This document shows, piece by piece, positions 25,335 through 33,636 of a DNA stretch of 64,000 nt (its first letter is position 1; each line of letters starts with the position of its first letter). Made by a program: the position numbers and the translations under genes. The notes beneath the pieces are model-generated. The model had not been told where the DNA came from and did not search any database. It saw only the letters and a program-made list of their open reading frames with translations. This DNA comes from CAZOOW01 sp964581535 (GTDB lineage Bacteria; Patescibacteriota; Saccharimonadia; Saccharimonadales; Saccharimonadaceae): the NCBI GenBank assembly GCA_964581535.1, contig CAZOOW010000002.1, positions 1 through 64,000 of the forward strand, given 5' to 3'.

Positions 25335-25733
25335 ATGAATGTTTATCTGGACATTGACGGTGTATTGCTAGCCAACGAGAATAACGCGGCTAACTATGCA
25401 GATGAGTTTCTACAGGCTGTACTAGCAGCATATCCCGATTCTACCTATTGGCTGACTACACACAATTGGAGAGGTGAAAACAGGACTAAAGAAGTGCTCG
25501 CACCACACCTCAGACCGGAAACAGTGCCACTGCTGGACAAAATCAAGCCGTCCGTCTGGAATGAAATGAAGACGGATGGAATAAACTTCTCTGAGAAGTT
25601 TATATGGCTCGATGATGACTTATGGCAGGATGAGCTAAAGGTACTTGAGCGACACAATGCCACCGATAACTTTATCTTAATAGACCTTCAGAAAAACCCA
25701 AACCAACTAAAAGATATAGCCGAGATTATTTAG
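25335..25733 (+). CDS. HAD-superfamily phosphatase-like protein
   Basis: A 132-residue single-domain HAD-like protein. Motif I is YLDIDGVLL (Asp nucleophile at residue 6, second Asp at 8), motif II-like LTTHNW near 44, a Lys in DKIKP near 73, and acidic motif IV as WLDDDLW near 97. The domain is small with no cap, as in HAD-like proteins acting on macromolecules or nucleotides. It follows the coupling-protein gene by 13 bases but has its own -10 box. The substrate is unknown. The 3' end overlaps the convergent membrane-protein gene by 8 bases. Confidence 0.8.
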   Translation: MNVYLDIDGVLLANENNAANYADEFLQAVLAAYPDSTYWLTTHNWRGENRTKEVLAPHLRPETVPLLDKIKPSVWNEMKTDGINFSEKFIWLDDDLWQDELKVLERHNATDNFILIDLQKNPNQLKDIAEII

Positions 25734-26235
25734 TCGTTTTATGATCTTTTAGGTAGTCGCGCATTACCGCAAAGACCATGAGTCTCTTACGAGCACCAGC
25801 ACCACGTGGTTTTACGATAATTACATAGAGCGCGAAAACGCCTAAAGCTATAAGCACGCCTCCAATGTAGTAGTACCAATTTGACCAAAATAGGACTGCC
25901 GGTAACAGTGTGATAGGCAAAACACGAACTAATATTACTCGCACTAACGTGTCGTAATATTTCCTGAATCGCTTATACGCTGAGGGGCGAGCCGACTGGT
26001 GTATGCGCAGATAATCTGCGTAGTCTTTCACGGCTATTGTTTCCGTGTACTTCAGATGCTCGTAAACCGATTCTTGCTCAGTATTATCATACAATCCGTA
26101 GAAGCTATCTTTTGACCTAAAGAATGCATAGTGAAGTACAACAAGGATCCAATCGATAGCCTGTGAAAAATGTAGGTACGCAAGACCAAACAAAACTCCG
26201 GCACTTAACGCTAGATATTCCATACTATCTATCAT
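25726..26235 (-). CDS. membrane protein, unrecognised
   Basis: A 169-residue protein with an N-terminal hydrophobic segment (about 5-35), a charged middle with YGLYDNTEQESVYEHLKYTE and HQSARPSAYKRFRKYYDTL, then two membrane spans at about 100-140, and a basic C-terminal tail. I do not recognise a family. It begins next to the stop of the PLD-like gene, so the two probably form an operon. Which of two in-frame ATGs (26235 or 26223) is used is uncertain. Confidence 0.6.
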   Translation of the reverse strand: MIDSMEYLALSAGVLFGLAYLHFSQAIDWILVVLHYAFFRSKDSFYGLYDNTEQESVYEHLKYTETIAVKDYADYLRIHQSARPSAYKRFRKYYDTLVRVILVRVLPITLLPAVLFWSNWYYYIGGVLIALGVFALYVIIVKPRGAGARKRLMVFAVMRDYLKDHKTTK

Positions 26236-26236
26236 A

Positions 26237-26686
26237 TCATTTGCACCATTTTTCCAGTTTTATGAAGCGTAGCATCTCTTGTACTGACGAAGCATCGTCT
26301 ATGCGACGCATTAACTCACAGCTATCATTTTGAGATAGTATATTCAAACTACCTTCGTAGAGGATGTCATCGATGATAGCTAGCTTCCTGTGGTGACCGA
26401 TCGTCACTAGGACAATGACTCCCATTTCTTGCAGAGCACCTATAGCAACCCCTGCCTGATTAGCCATGGTGCTATCATGCTCACTAATCGGTTTTGTATT
26501 GACGACAACCCTAACACCCCGACGCTTTAATTTCTCTATGACAGGGAGAAGACAAGCTACTCTTCTTTGTGTAATGAATGGACTCTCGATAATAACCAAG
26601 CTCTTTGCACGGCTTAAATCACGCCGGAAGGCCTTATAGAAAGTGTCTTGACTATATAGTCCAGAGTTCATGTTAAAACTAAGCAT
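26237..26686 (-). CDS. phospholipase-D-like (HKD) protein, single motif
   Basis: A 149-residue protein with the PLD fold. One HKD motif is seen as HHRKLAIIDD (H-x-K-x4-D) near residue 97, then YEGSLNILSQND. Single-motif PLD proteins work as dimers (nucleases such as Nuc) or as C-terminal halves of larger enzymes. The N-terminal part has SLVIIESPFIT and a Lys/Arg-rich helix as in DNA-binding PLD nucleases and helicase-linked PLD modules. GGAGG lies 9 bases before ATG 26686. The substrate is not known; DNA is a fair guess. Confidence 0.75.
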   Translation of the reverse strand: MLSFNMNSGLYSQDTFYKAFRRDLSRAKSLVIIESPFITQRRVACLLPVIEKLKRRGVRVVVNTKPISEHDSTMANQAGVAIGALQEMGVIVLVTIGHHRKLAIIDDILYEGSLNILSQNDSCELMRRIDDASSVQEMLRFIKLEKWCK

Positions 26687-26760
26687 CTCCTTGACCCTCC
26701 TCAGAAAAACTTATTACACCACAATAGGTTCGGTAATCATCCTGGAGGCCCTGCCATAAG

Positions 26761-26790
26761 AATTCTCACGTTATGTGAGAGTTTTTATTT
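26761..26790 (+). terminator. hairpin with T tract
   Basis: AATTCTCAC (26761-26769) pairs with GTGAGAGTT (26775-26783), with one G-U pair, followed by a T-rich run to about 26793. The T tract is on the plus strand, although the nearby genes are on the minus strand. It lies just beyond the cyoE stop and may end the cyo transcript less efficiently from the other side. Confidence 0.55.
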
Positions 26791-26814
26791 TTTCTCTCTC
26801 CACCATGAAAATAA

Positions 26815-27684
26815 CTAAATGCGCACCAGAACTTGCCGCAGTATTCCATCTGCGATAAGTAGTATGCAAAACCCAACAAGAACTTTCAGTGAGGCAATAA
26901 ATTGTTTTTTGGGCCATAATTTATTGTATTTTTTTATGCAGTAGAATAGCCAGTAGATTGCGAGTGCTATAAAGAATAGCCCGAATACTGCGGTTGCACT
27001 TCCCCATACACTGAGCATTACCCCAGAGAGAAGAAACAGCGTTGCGAATATTATGATTGCAGTCCGAGTCGTCTGCGCCCCGTATTTTTCAGAAAAAACA
27101 GGTAACCCGGCGGCTTTGTAGTCTTTGTGACGAAAAAGGGCGATAGAATAAAAATGAGCCATTTGCCACGTGGCCATAGTAAGGAATAGCAGTAGAGCAT
27201 CTATAGTCCAGACAATGCCAGAAGCAAGGGTGTATCCTATGACGATCGATAACGAACCCGGCAGAGTGCCGACGAGCGTACTGTGAATTGTGTAGCGCTT
27301 AAGCGGTGTATAGATGAAAACATAACTTACATACAGTACCGCGGCTAAAGAGGTCACTGCGAACGAGGTAAAAAAATATAACAGCGCCAGACCCGCTGCC
27401 AGGCAAATTACCGTAAAAGCAGTAGCCTCGCGTACGCTTAATAGTTGACGCGGCAGTTCGCGCTTGCTTGTACGCTCCATCATGGCATCTGTATTTCGTT
27501 CAAGAATATTGTTAGCGGCGCATGCAGCGGCTATGACAAACGAGAGACCAACAACCATCGCCATCAATGAGCCAAAATCTGGAGACTTTTGCCCCACATA
27601 CAGGTAGCCAGCTACAGCTGAGAAAACATTGCTATAGACGATGCCTGGTTTTGATAGGTTGTAAAAATAATTTAACCTACTCAT
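26815..27684 (-). CDS. cyoE: protoheme IX farnesyltransferase (heme O synthase)
   Basis: A 289-residue UbiA-superfamily prenyltransferase that adds a farnesyl group to heme b to make heme O for the bo3 oxidase. It has nine predicted spans. The first Asp-rich motif is NNILERNTDAMMERTSKR near residues 59-76, and the second is FRHKDYKAAGLPV near 183. It is the last gene of the cyo cluster and starts where cyoD ends. No heme b synthesis genes are in the window, so protoheme may come from the host or from genes elsewhere. Confidence 0.93.
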   Translation of the reverse strand: MSRLNYFYNLSKPGIVYSNVFSAVAGYLYVGQKSPDFGSLMAMVVGLSFVIAAACAANNILERNTDAMMERTSKRELPRQLLSVREATAFTVICLAAGLALLYFFTSFAVTSLAAVLYVSYVFIYTPLKRYTIHSTLVGTLPGSLSIVIGYTLASGIVWTIDALLLFLTMATWQMAHFYSIALFRHKDYKAAGLPVFSEKYGAQTTRTAIIIFATLFLLSGVMLSVWGSATAVFGLFFIALAIYWLFYCIKKYNKLWPKKQFIASLKVLVGFCILLIADGILRQVLVRI

Positions 27685-28095
27685 TTAATGCGCCATCGAT
27701 GGGCCAGTGTGCTGGTTACCCGAGTTAATATTCTCCTCTTTTTCCATGTGGCGCACTGGATCGTGCGGCATCATGTTGTAATCTAGGTTGCGCATAACCC
27801 AGATTGAACCAAAGCCAATAATGATCACCACCATAGTCATGAAAAGAAAAGACATTGTATGGAGACGTGGCTTTTCTTCACTGCGACCGAGGTGTAAGAA
27901 AAATACCAACTGAATCAACAGCTGGAGCAAAGCAAGCAATACAATAGTCGTGATAACAAGGGTTGACGAGAAAGCCTCTCCAGAAGAGTCGATGAATACT
28001 TTTACTATAAGAAACGCCAGTACTGTCGTAAACAGAGCGAGCGTAAAGCCAAGTACGTACCGTCGTACGAGTGTCAAATAAGAGGGTTGTTTCAT
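27685..28095 (-). CDS. cyoD: cytochrome bo3 ubiquinol oxidase subunit IV
   Basis: A 136-residue protein with three membrane spans at about 15-35, 42-65 and 78-98, the CyoD layout, and a hydrophilic tail ending in a His-rich stretch (HDPVRHMEKEEN, then GPSMAH). CyoD helps assemble the CuB site in subunit I. The stop abuts the cyoE start and the first codon overlaps the cyoC stop by 4 bases. Call by topology, size and gene order. Confidence 0.88.
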   Translation of the reverse strand: MKQPSYLTLVRRYVLGFTLALFTTVLAFLIVKVFIDSSGEAFSSTLVITTIVLLALLQLLIQLVFFLHLGRSEEKPRLHTMSFLFMTMVVIIIGFGSIWVMRNLDYNMMPHDPVRHMEKEENINSGNQHTGPSMAH

Positions 28096-28670
28096 AAGGT
28101 GACTCCTAACAGATAGACGAGCGTAAATATGAGTATCCAGATGATATCCAGAAAGTGCCAGAAAAGCGAAAATAACATGACACGTTTTTTTATAGCATTA
28201 GTAATTCCACGGCGATACAACAAATACATTATGACGACGAGCCATAAAAGACCGATCGCTATATGGATACCGTGCGTACCTACCAATGTGAAATAGCTTG
28301 AAAGAAATGCACTACTCCACCAGCCATGCCCTTCCGCGACAAGCTGAGAAAATTCATAAACTTCCATCGCGAGAAAGCCAGCGCCTAAGCCGAGTGTGGC
28401 GAACATCCAAACCAGCGCAGACTGCCGTTTATTAAACCGTACGCTGAGCAGTGCAATGCCAGCAGTCAATGAGCTTGCTAAGAGTAGAAGTGTTTCCCAA
28501 AAAACAAACCCAATGTCGAACAGCACTTTCGGGCCCGCGCCTCCAGCTGTAGCGCCATGTAAAACAGCGTACGTCGCAAAAAGGCTCGCGAAAAGTACGC
28601 AGTCAGTCATCAAATAGATCCAGAAGCCTAATGTCGTTTTATCATATCCGTGATTCATCATTTTTTTCAT
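28092..28670 (-). CDS. cyoC: cytochrome bo3 ubiquinol oxidase subunit III
   Basis: A 192-residue five-span membrane subunit. It has the COX3/CyoC pattern TTLGFWIYLMTDCVLFASLFATYAV near the start, LTAGIALLSVRFNK near residue 65, and HGIHIAIGLLWLVV with HFLDIIWILIFTLVYL at the end. The usual N-terminal two spans of long COX3 forms are absent, as in CyoC generally. Start and stop overlap cyoB and cyoD by 1 and 4 bases, so translation is coupled. Confidence 0.92.
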   Translation of the reverse strand: MKKMMNHGYDKTTLGFWIYLMTDCVLFASLFATYAVLHGATAGGAGPKVLFDIGFVFWETLLLLASSLTAGIALLSVRFNKRQSALVWMFATLGLGAGFLAMEVYEFSQLVAEGHGWWSSAFLSSYFTLVGTHGIHIAIGLLWLVVIMYLLYRRGITNAIKKRVMLFSLFWHFLDIIWILIFTLVYLLGVTL

Positions 28671-30607
28671 CAGGAATGTCCTTTCTTGAGATCCTGCTTA
28701 TGAATTAGGACCTCAGTATCCTCTACAGAAAACCGTATGAGGAGGAGCATCACAGCGGCAAGCAGGCCCAACCCCGCCAACCACCATATATGCCAGACGA
28801 TAGCAAAGGCAAAAACAAGCGATGCGAACGCAACCCACATACCCATAGAAGTGTTCTTTGGGAGGTAAAATGGCGCAAAAACAGACGGTTTTTTATTTGG
28901 ACGTTGTTTTTGTTCCCAAAATTCATCACGAGAATTCACGGCGGGGATGGTTGCGAAGTTGTAGTGTGGGGCTGGTGACGGTACGGACCATTCTAGCGTA
29001 CGTCCATTCCATGGATCGCCTGAAGCGTCCTTCAGCTCGTCTCGTTTCCATATGCTGTAGGCGAGTTGTATAACCTGCAGAGTGACTCCAAAACCGATGA
29101 CGAGCAGCCCGACTCCTGCGATGATAAATAGTCCTTGCCAGCCGGTTTCTGTGTACTGATCGAGACGACGGGTTGCTCCCATCAACCCCAATATATAAAG
29201 CGGAACGAAAGCACCTACAAAGCCGATAATCCAACTCCACGCTGCGGCTTTACCGATTCCATCATGGAGTTTAAAACCGAAAATTTTCGGAAACCAATAC
29301 GTCAGTCCTGCAAAGTACCCAAAGACAACACCGCCGATTATCATATTGTGAAAGTGTGCCACAAGAAACAGACTATTATGCATCTGGAAGTCGACGGCAG
29401 GAACGGCGTGGATAACACCCGTCATCCCTCCGATAGTAAATGTAACGACGAAGCCCATAAACCAATACATCGGGCTGTCGAACCGCACGCGTCCACGAAA
29501 CATAGTAAACAGCCAGTTAAATACTTTCACACCGGTGGGGATGGCAATAATCATTGTAGCGATTCCGAAAAATGCATTTACATCTGCGCCTGCGCCCATT
29601 GTGAAAAAATGATGCGCCCAGACGATATAGCTAAAGAATGATATCGCCATAATGGCTGCAACCATGGAGCGATAGCCAAATAACGCTTTCCGAGAATACG
29701 TTGCCACAATTTCAGAGAAAATTCCGAATGCAGGCAATATAAGGATGTAGACTTCTGGATGACCCCACGCCCAAATGAGGTTTACGTACATCATTGGATT
29801 GCCCCCCATGTCGGATGTGAAGAAATGCATACCGAGTGTTCGGTCGAGCGCAAGCATAGTAAGCGTAGCAGTCAAGATTGGAAACGAGAAGATGACGAGT
29901 ATCATGGCTCCTAAAACACTCCATGCAAATATCGGCATCTTCATGAGGCTCATGCCGGGCGTACGCTCTTTGAGGATCGTCGTTATAAAATTTACGCCTG
30001 ATAGCAAGCTACCGATCCCGGATAGCTGCAGCGCCCAAATCCAATAATCAACACCTGGGCCCGGGCTGTATTCTATACCTGAAAGGGGTGGATATGATAG
30101 CCAGCCGGTAGCCGCGAAGCCGCCTAGCAGCAGCGGGATATTTATCAGAACAGCGCCAGCCGCAAACAGCCAGAAACTCACTGAATTCAAAAACGGAAAC
30201 GAAACATCCCGTGCACCGAGCATCAGTGGTAAAACAAGGTTGATGAGTCCGAACATTAATCCCATCGCTACGAAGAAAATCATGATAGTACCATGAGCGG
30301 TGAAGACCTGTTGGAAATGATCTGAGTGCAGAAAGCCTTCGTTGCCGCCAGTAGCGATCGCCTGCTGCAAGCGCATCATTGCGGCATCCCCAACTCCTCT
30401 GAGAAGCATAACAATTGCCACCACAATGTACATGACGCCGATTTTTTTTGCATCAAGTGACGTCAGGTAGTTGCGATAGAGCCACTTCCATTTTTTGAAA
30501 TAGGTGAGCAGTGCCACCACGGCTAGTGCTCCGCCTACAATACTAAGTGCGCCACCGAGGACGATTGGATCGCGAGGCAGCGCATCCAGTGTCAACCTTC
30601 CTAACAT
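28670..30607 (-). CDS. cyoB: cytochrome bo3 ubiquinol oxidase subunit I
   Basis: A 645-residue heme-copper oxidase subunit that reduces oxygen to water and pumps protons. All metal ligands are visible: His in FTAHGTIM (low-spin heme), WGHPEVYILIL with the His-Tyr cross-link pair and the Glu of the D-channel, VWAHHFFTMG for CuB, and AHFHNMIIGG for both hemes. The K-channel Lys is in GVKVFNWLF, and the N-x-D entry of the D-channel is in LVLPLMLGARDVSFPFLN. These place it in the A-type family. It has about 15 spans and full length for CyoB. Confidence 0.96.
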   Translation of the reverse strand: MLGRLTLDALPRDPIVLGGALSIVGGALAVVALLTYFKKWKWLYRNYLTSLDAKKIGVMYIVVAIVMLLRGVGDAAMMRLQQAIATGGNEGFLHSDHFQQVFTAHGTIMIFFVAMGLMFGLINLVLPLMLGARDVSFPFLNSVSFWLFAAGAVLINIPLLLGGFAATGWLSYPPLSGIEYSPGPGVDYWIWALQLSGIGSLLSGVNFITTILKERTPGMSLMKMPIFAWSVLGAMILVIFSFPILTATLTMLALDRTLGMHFFTSDMGGNPMMYVNLIWAWGHPEVYILILPAFGIFSEIVATYSRKALFGYRSMVAAIMAISFFSYIVWAHHFFTMGAGADVNAFFGIATMIIAIPTGVKVFNWLFTMFRGRVRFDSPMYWFMGFVVTFTIGGMTGVIHAVPAVDFQMHNSLFLVAHFHNMIIGGVVFGYFAGLTYWFPKIFGFKLHDGIGKAAAWSWIIGFVGAFVPLYILGLMGATRRLDQYTETGWQGLFIIAGVGLLVIGFGVTLQVIQLAYSIWKRDELKDASGDPWNGRTLEWSVPSPAPHYNFATIPAVNSRDEFWEQKQRPNKKPSVFAPFYLPKNTSMGMWVAFASLVFAFAIVWHIWWLAGLGLLAAVMLLLIRFSVEDTEVLIHKQDLKKGHS

Positions 30608-31483
30608 TTAGCTCTCCTCCATTTTCATTGACGGGTTATGGTATCGGTCCAAGATTGTTTGGAAAAGTTTGGGGTTATCCAGCCGATAACTTTTTGGAGT
30701 TGTGTCTTTGCTCGGAAGGCGTAGTTGCTCGTACAACTCCGCACTTAACACAGGTTTCTTTCTTGCCTCTTTTACCCACGTATCGAATTCGTCATTTTTC
30801 ATACCTTTCGCAGTAAATGTCATCGATGCATGGCCTTCCCCTGTGATATTCGCAGCATATCCTCTGTAAGAACCGGGCTCAGTTGCGTCGAGGTGTAACT
30901 GTGTTTTCATTCCGGACATCGCATACACCTGACCACCGAGCTGCGGTATCCAGAATGAATTCATAGGGGCGTCACTCGTTATTTCAAATGCAGCCTGTTT
31001 AGATATCGGGAATGGAACTTCACTTAAGCTCGCAACTTCGTAGTCGGGATAGATAAATAGCCATCGCCATTGTAGGCCAACGACTTGTATCCGAGTTTTG
31101 CCTGATGTTTCGAGTGCGCGGTAAGGGTCAAGTGTGTGGGCAGTTTTCCATGCAAAAAATGCGATAATTCCGACAATAATAATCGGTATACCCCACCAAA
31201 CTATTTCCAATAACGAGCTGTCCGACCATCTCGGCCGGTAGGCAGATTTTGTATTTGTTTCCTTATATTTATAGGAAAAGACAAACAACAGCACTATGAC
31301 CGGTATGATAATGAGCAACATGAGAACAGTTGTAAGGTAGAGCAGGTCGCGTTGTTGTTGGGCGACAGTACCTTTTGTGACTATCATCTGCCACGGCGCA
31401 TTTCCGCTGGCGAATATCATTGCAATGGTAAAAAGTGCTAGAACAAACACTGGCAAACCGAATTTGAACCATTTCCCCAACAT
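30608..31483 (-). CDS. cyoA: cytochrome bo3 ubiquinol oxidase subunit II
   Basis: A 291-residue subunit with an N-terminal hydrophobic segment, two further spans (about 45-70 and 90-115) and an extracytoplasmic cupredoxin domain. The CuA ligands are missing: where cytochrome c oxidases have Cys-x3-Cys it reads ANITGEGHASM, so electrons come from quinol. The lipobox Cys of Proteobacterial CyoA is also absent (FASGNAP instead). First gene of the cluster; a TATAGT -10 box lies 11 bases before the ATG and no Shine-Dalgarno is seen. Only one base separates its stop from cyoB. Confidence 0.95.
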   Translation of the reverse strand: MLGKWFKFGLPVFVLALFTIAMIFASGNAPWQMIVTKGTVAQQQRDLLYLTTVLMLLIIIPVIVLLFVFSYKYKETNTKSAYRPRWSDSSLLEIVWWGIPIIIVGIIAFFAWKTAHTLDPYRALETSGKTRIQVVGLQWRWLFIYPDYEVASLSEVPFPISKQAAFEITSDAPMNSFWIPQLGGQVYAMSGMKTQLHLDATEPGSYRGYAANITGEGHASMTFTAKGMKNDEFDTWVKEARKKPVLSAELYEQLRLPSKDTTPKSYRLDNPKLFQTILDRYHNPSMKMEES

Positions 31484-31622
31484 AGTTACGTTTAACTATA
31501 CCAGTATGTGAATGAACTTTGTATAATGAATTAACTTTTTGAAAATCCGACATTTTACCAGACAGGCCACACAAAAACAACAAAATCGTATAAAAAATGT
31601 TGTATTACGAACACGTTGGGAG

Positions 31623-31647
31623 TATAATAAAGATCACAAAGAGGAGG
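31623..31647 (+). promoter_or_regulatory. -10 box and strong ribosome site of the 215-residue gene
   Basis: TATAAT (31623-31628) is followed by GAGGAGG (31641-31647), 5 bases before ATG 31653. This fixes the start and rules out the longer open frame that begins at 31539. The region 31484-31652 between the divergent cyoA and this gene holds both promoters. Confidence 0.7.
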
Positions 31648-31652
31648 TAGTG

Positions 31653-32300
31653 ATGGACGAGGAACCAGTAGCGCCAAATGGATTTTCCGTCATACCCCCA
31701 CCCATGATGAATAAACCGAATTTTGTCTTCATGTATAAGACACGTCAGGATATTGGTCACATCGCAACCAGAACACTACGCCACGCACGGCGTATTTTTG
31801 TTTCTGTACCGGAACAAATTGCCGTGGCCTCAACAAAACGAACTAAGTCGTTAGTTTTATCGTCTCGAGTCTCATCAGAGCTGAAGGATGCGATAGATTT
31901 ATCTAATGAACCTCTTTGTCATATTAAGACAGTCTTCCCGATCCAGATTTTTACGGACGAAATATTCTTAGATCGGACGAAGCTTACTATCACACGACGA
32001 AATTTCTTTTTCAGTTCAGATACGATGAGTATACGTATCGAAGATATCCTGAATGTTTCGGTAGGGGTCGGACCCTTTTTCGGAGCGTTGACAATCGCAA
32101 CGAGGGTGCTTAGCTCTGACGATCATTTCACGTTGACAGGTTTTTGGCGCAAAGATGCTATTCATATGAAACATATGATTCAGGGCTATGTTATAGCGCG
32201 TCACAACAATATTCAGTGCGATCATCTGGAGCACGATGAACTAGTTAAAACATTGACGCAACTTGGATACGACTCTCATCACGATAGCCACGGCTTATAA
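31653..32300 (+). CDS. unrecognised protein between cyoA and the NADH dehydrogenase
   Basis: A 215-residue soluble protein. The N-terminus is Pro-rich (NGFSVIPPPMMNKPNF), followed by a basic helical part. A beta-rich domain at about 105-180 (FPIQIFTDEIFLDRTKLTITRRNFF, here two short runs, then MSIRIEDILNVSVGVGPFFG) resembles a bacterial PH-like fold, which is a guess from pattern. The C-terminus is His-rich. It is divergent from cyoA and in line with the NADH dehydrogenase, so it may act in regulation or assembly of the respiratory set; only position supports this. Confidence 0.65.
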   Translation: MDEEPVAPNGFSVIPPPMMNKPNFVFMYKTRQDIGHIATRTLRHARRIFVSVPEQIAVASTKRTKSLVLSSRVSSELKDAIDLSNEPLCHIKTVFPIQIFTDEIFLDRTKLTITRRNFFFSSDTMSIRIEDILNVSVGVGPFFGALTIATRVLSSDDHFTLTGFWRKDAIHMKHMIQGYVIARHNNIQCDHLEHDELVKTLTQLGYDSHHDSHGL

Positions 32301-32369
32301 ATCTAACCAAAAATCTGTTACCATAAAACAAACATTACCATAATAAGAAAAGTTGAACGCAGAAAAACT

Positions 32370-33551
32370 ATGCATATCGTTGTTGTCGGTGGCGGTTTTG
32401 GCGGTGTAAAAGCAGCACTTGAGTTAGCGAAGCGATCGCGTCATCGGGTAACCCTAATTAGTGACCGTGATCATTTACTCTTTTACCCCCTTCTCTACTC
32501 TACTGCTACCGGAAAAAGTATTGAACAGTCCGTCATATCGCTTAGGACAATTTTTTATTCCTCGCGAGTACGTGTGGTTCAGGACACGATTACAAGTATC
32601 GATACGCATCGGAAAATAGTGGTTGGCGCAAAAAAACAGTACCAGTACGATCGAGTTATTTTTGCACTGGGTGTCGTAACATCGTATTTTCATTTGCCGG
32701 GCTTAGACACCTACAGTTACGGCATCAAGTCATCATATGATGTTATGAAATTTCGTGACCACCTCCACACAACGCTGCTTGAAGATGCTAAGCTCGACAA
32801 AAATTACATAGTTGTAGGAGCGGGCCCAACGGGTGTCGAGCTTGCAGCATCGCTTGCAAGTTATCTAAAAACAATCGCAAAGCGACATAACGTACGGAAT
32901 AAGCGCATCAGGTTACTGCTAGTCGAAGCTGCGCCACGGGTGCTCCCTAGACTGAGTGTTTCCTCATCAAAACTAGTGCAACGGCGACTAAAAAAACTTG
33001 GTGTACGGGTCATGGTGAATAAAAAAGTTGAGAGTGAAGACGATGACGGCTTATTCATTGACGGAAAGGAGCTGCCGACGAAAACAGTCATCTGGACATC
33101 AGGTGTTAGCAATCACCCACTTTTTTCTGAACATGATGATGTTTTCAGCCTAAACCAGGCAGGTAAGGTCATCGTTGATGATCAGCTGCAGGCAGCCAAA
33201 GATGTCTATGTTATTGGCGACAATGCATCGACGCCATTTAGTGGGCTCGCACAAACTGCCGTGTACGATGGAAAATTCGTTGCCAAGCTGCTCTCTCGAC
33301 GACGTCAGGCAAAAAAACTGCCGAAATATCGAGCACATACTCCGTTCTCTGTGGTTCCTGTCGGAGCAAACTGGGCAATAATGGAATATAAATCGTTCAA
33401 GTTGTGGGGGTTGCCGGCCGGAATGATACGAAAATGCGCAGATTTAGTCGCATATCTTGACTTATTTCCCTTACCTTATGCCCTCCACCTCTGGCTAAAT
33501 GGATCAAAAAACCACGAGTACTGTTCTGTATGTAAAAACCCTCGTGCTTAG
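32370..33551 (+). CDS. type II NADH dehydrogenase (NDH-2)
   Basis: A 393-residue flavoprotein that passes electrons from NADH to quinone without pumping protons. The FAD site is HIVVVGGGFGGVKAALEL at the start, the NADH site YIVVGAGPTGVELAASL near residue 148, and the second FAD motif DVYVIGDNAS near 280. AQTAVYDGKFVAKLL matches the quinone-side AQ-x-A motif near 296. The C-terminal 60 residues are amphipathic and probably bind the membrane. With the bo3 oxidase next door it would complete a minimal NADH-to-oxygen chain. No rotenone-sensitive complex I genes are in the window. Confidence 0.92.
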   Translation: MHIVVVGGGFGGVKAALELAKRSRHRVTLISDRDHLLFYPLLYSTATGKSIEQSVISLRTIFYSSRVRVVQDTITSIDTHRKIVVGAKKQYQYDRVIFALGVVTSYFHLPGLDTYSYGIKSSYDVMKFRDHLHTTLLEDAKLDKNYIVVGAGPTGVELAASLASYLKTIAKRHNVRNKRIRLLLVEAAPRVLPRLSVSSSKLVQRRLKKLGVRVMVNKKVESEDDDGLFIDGKELPTKTVIWTSGVSNHPLFSEHDDVFSLNQAGKVIVDDQLQAAKDVYVIGDNASTPFSGLAQTAVYDGKFVAKLLSRRRQAKKLPKYRAHTPFSVVPVGANWAIMEYKSFKLWGLPAGMIRKCADLVAYLDLFPLPYALHLWLNGSKNHEYCSVCKNPRA

Positions 33552-33553
33552 TC

Positions 33554-33582
33554 TTGAAGAACTGACCACTTGAGACTATACT
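33554..33582 (+). promoter_or_regulatory. promoter of the alpha-glucan gene group
   Basis: TTGAAG (33554-33559), a 17-base spacer and TATACT (33577-33582) form a good sigma70-type promoter. The leader would be about 48 bases. No Shine-Dalgarno is seen in the last 15 bases before ATG 33637; GGGGG lies about 30 bases before it. Confidence 0.7.
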
Positions 33583-33636
33583 ATTAGACAGAAAACAATC
33601 AGCGGGGGATGGGCGCAGATTTGCTCTCGATAAACA

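Noticed and set aside
29135..29641. 168-residue plus-strand open frame inside cyoB
   Set aside because: Antisense to conserved cyoB codons, with no domain and no ribosome site.
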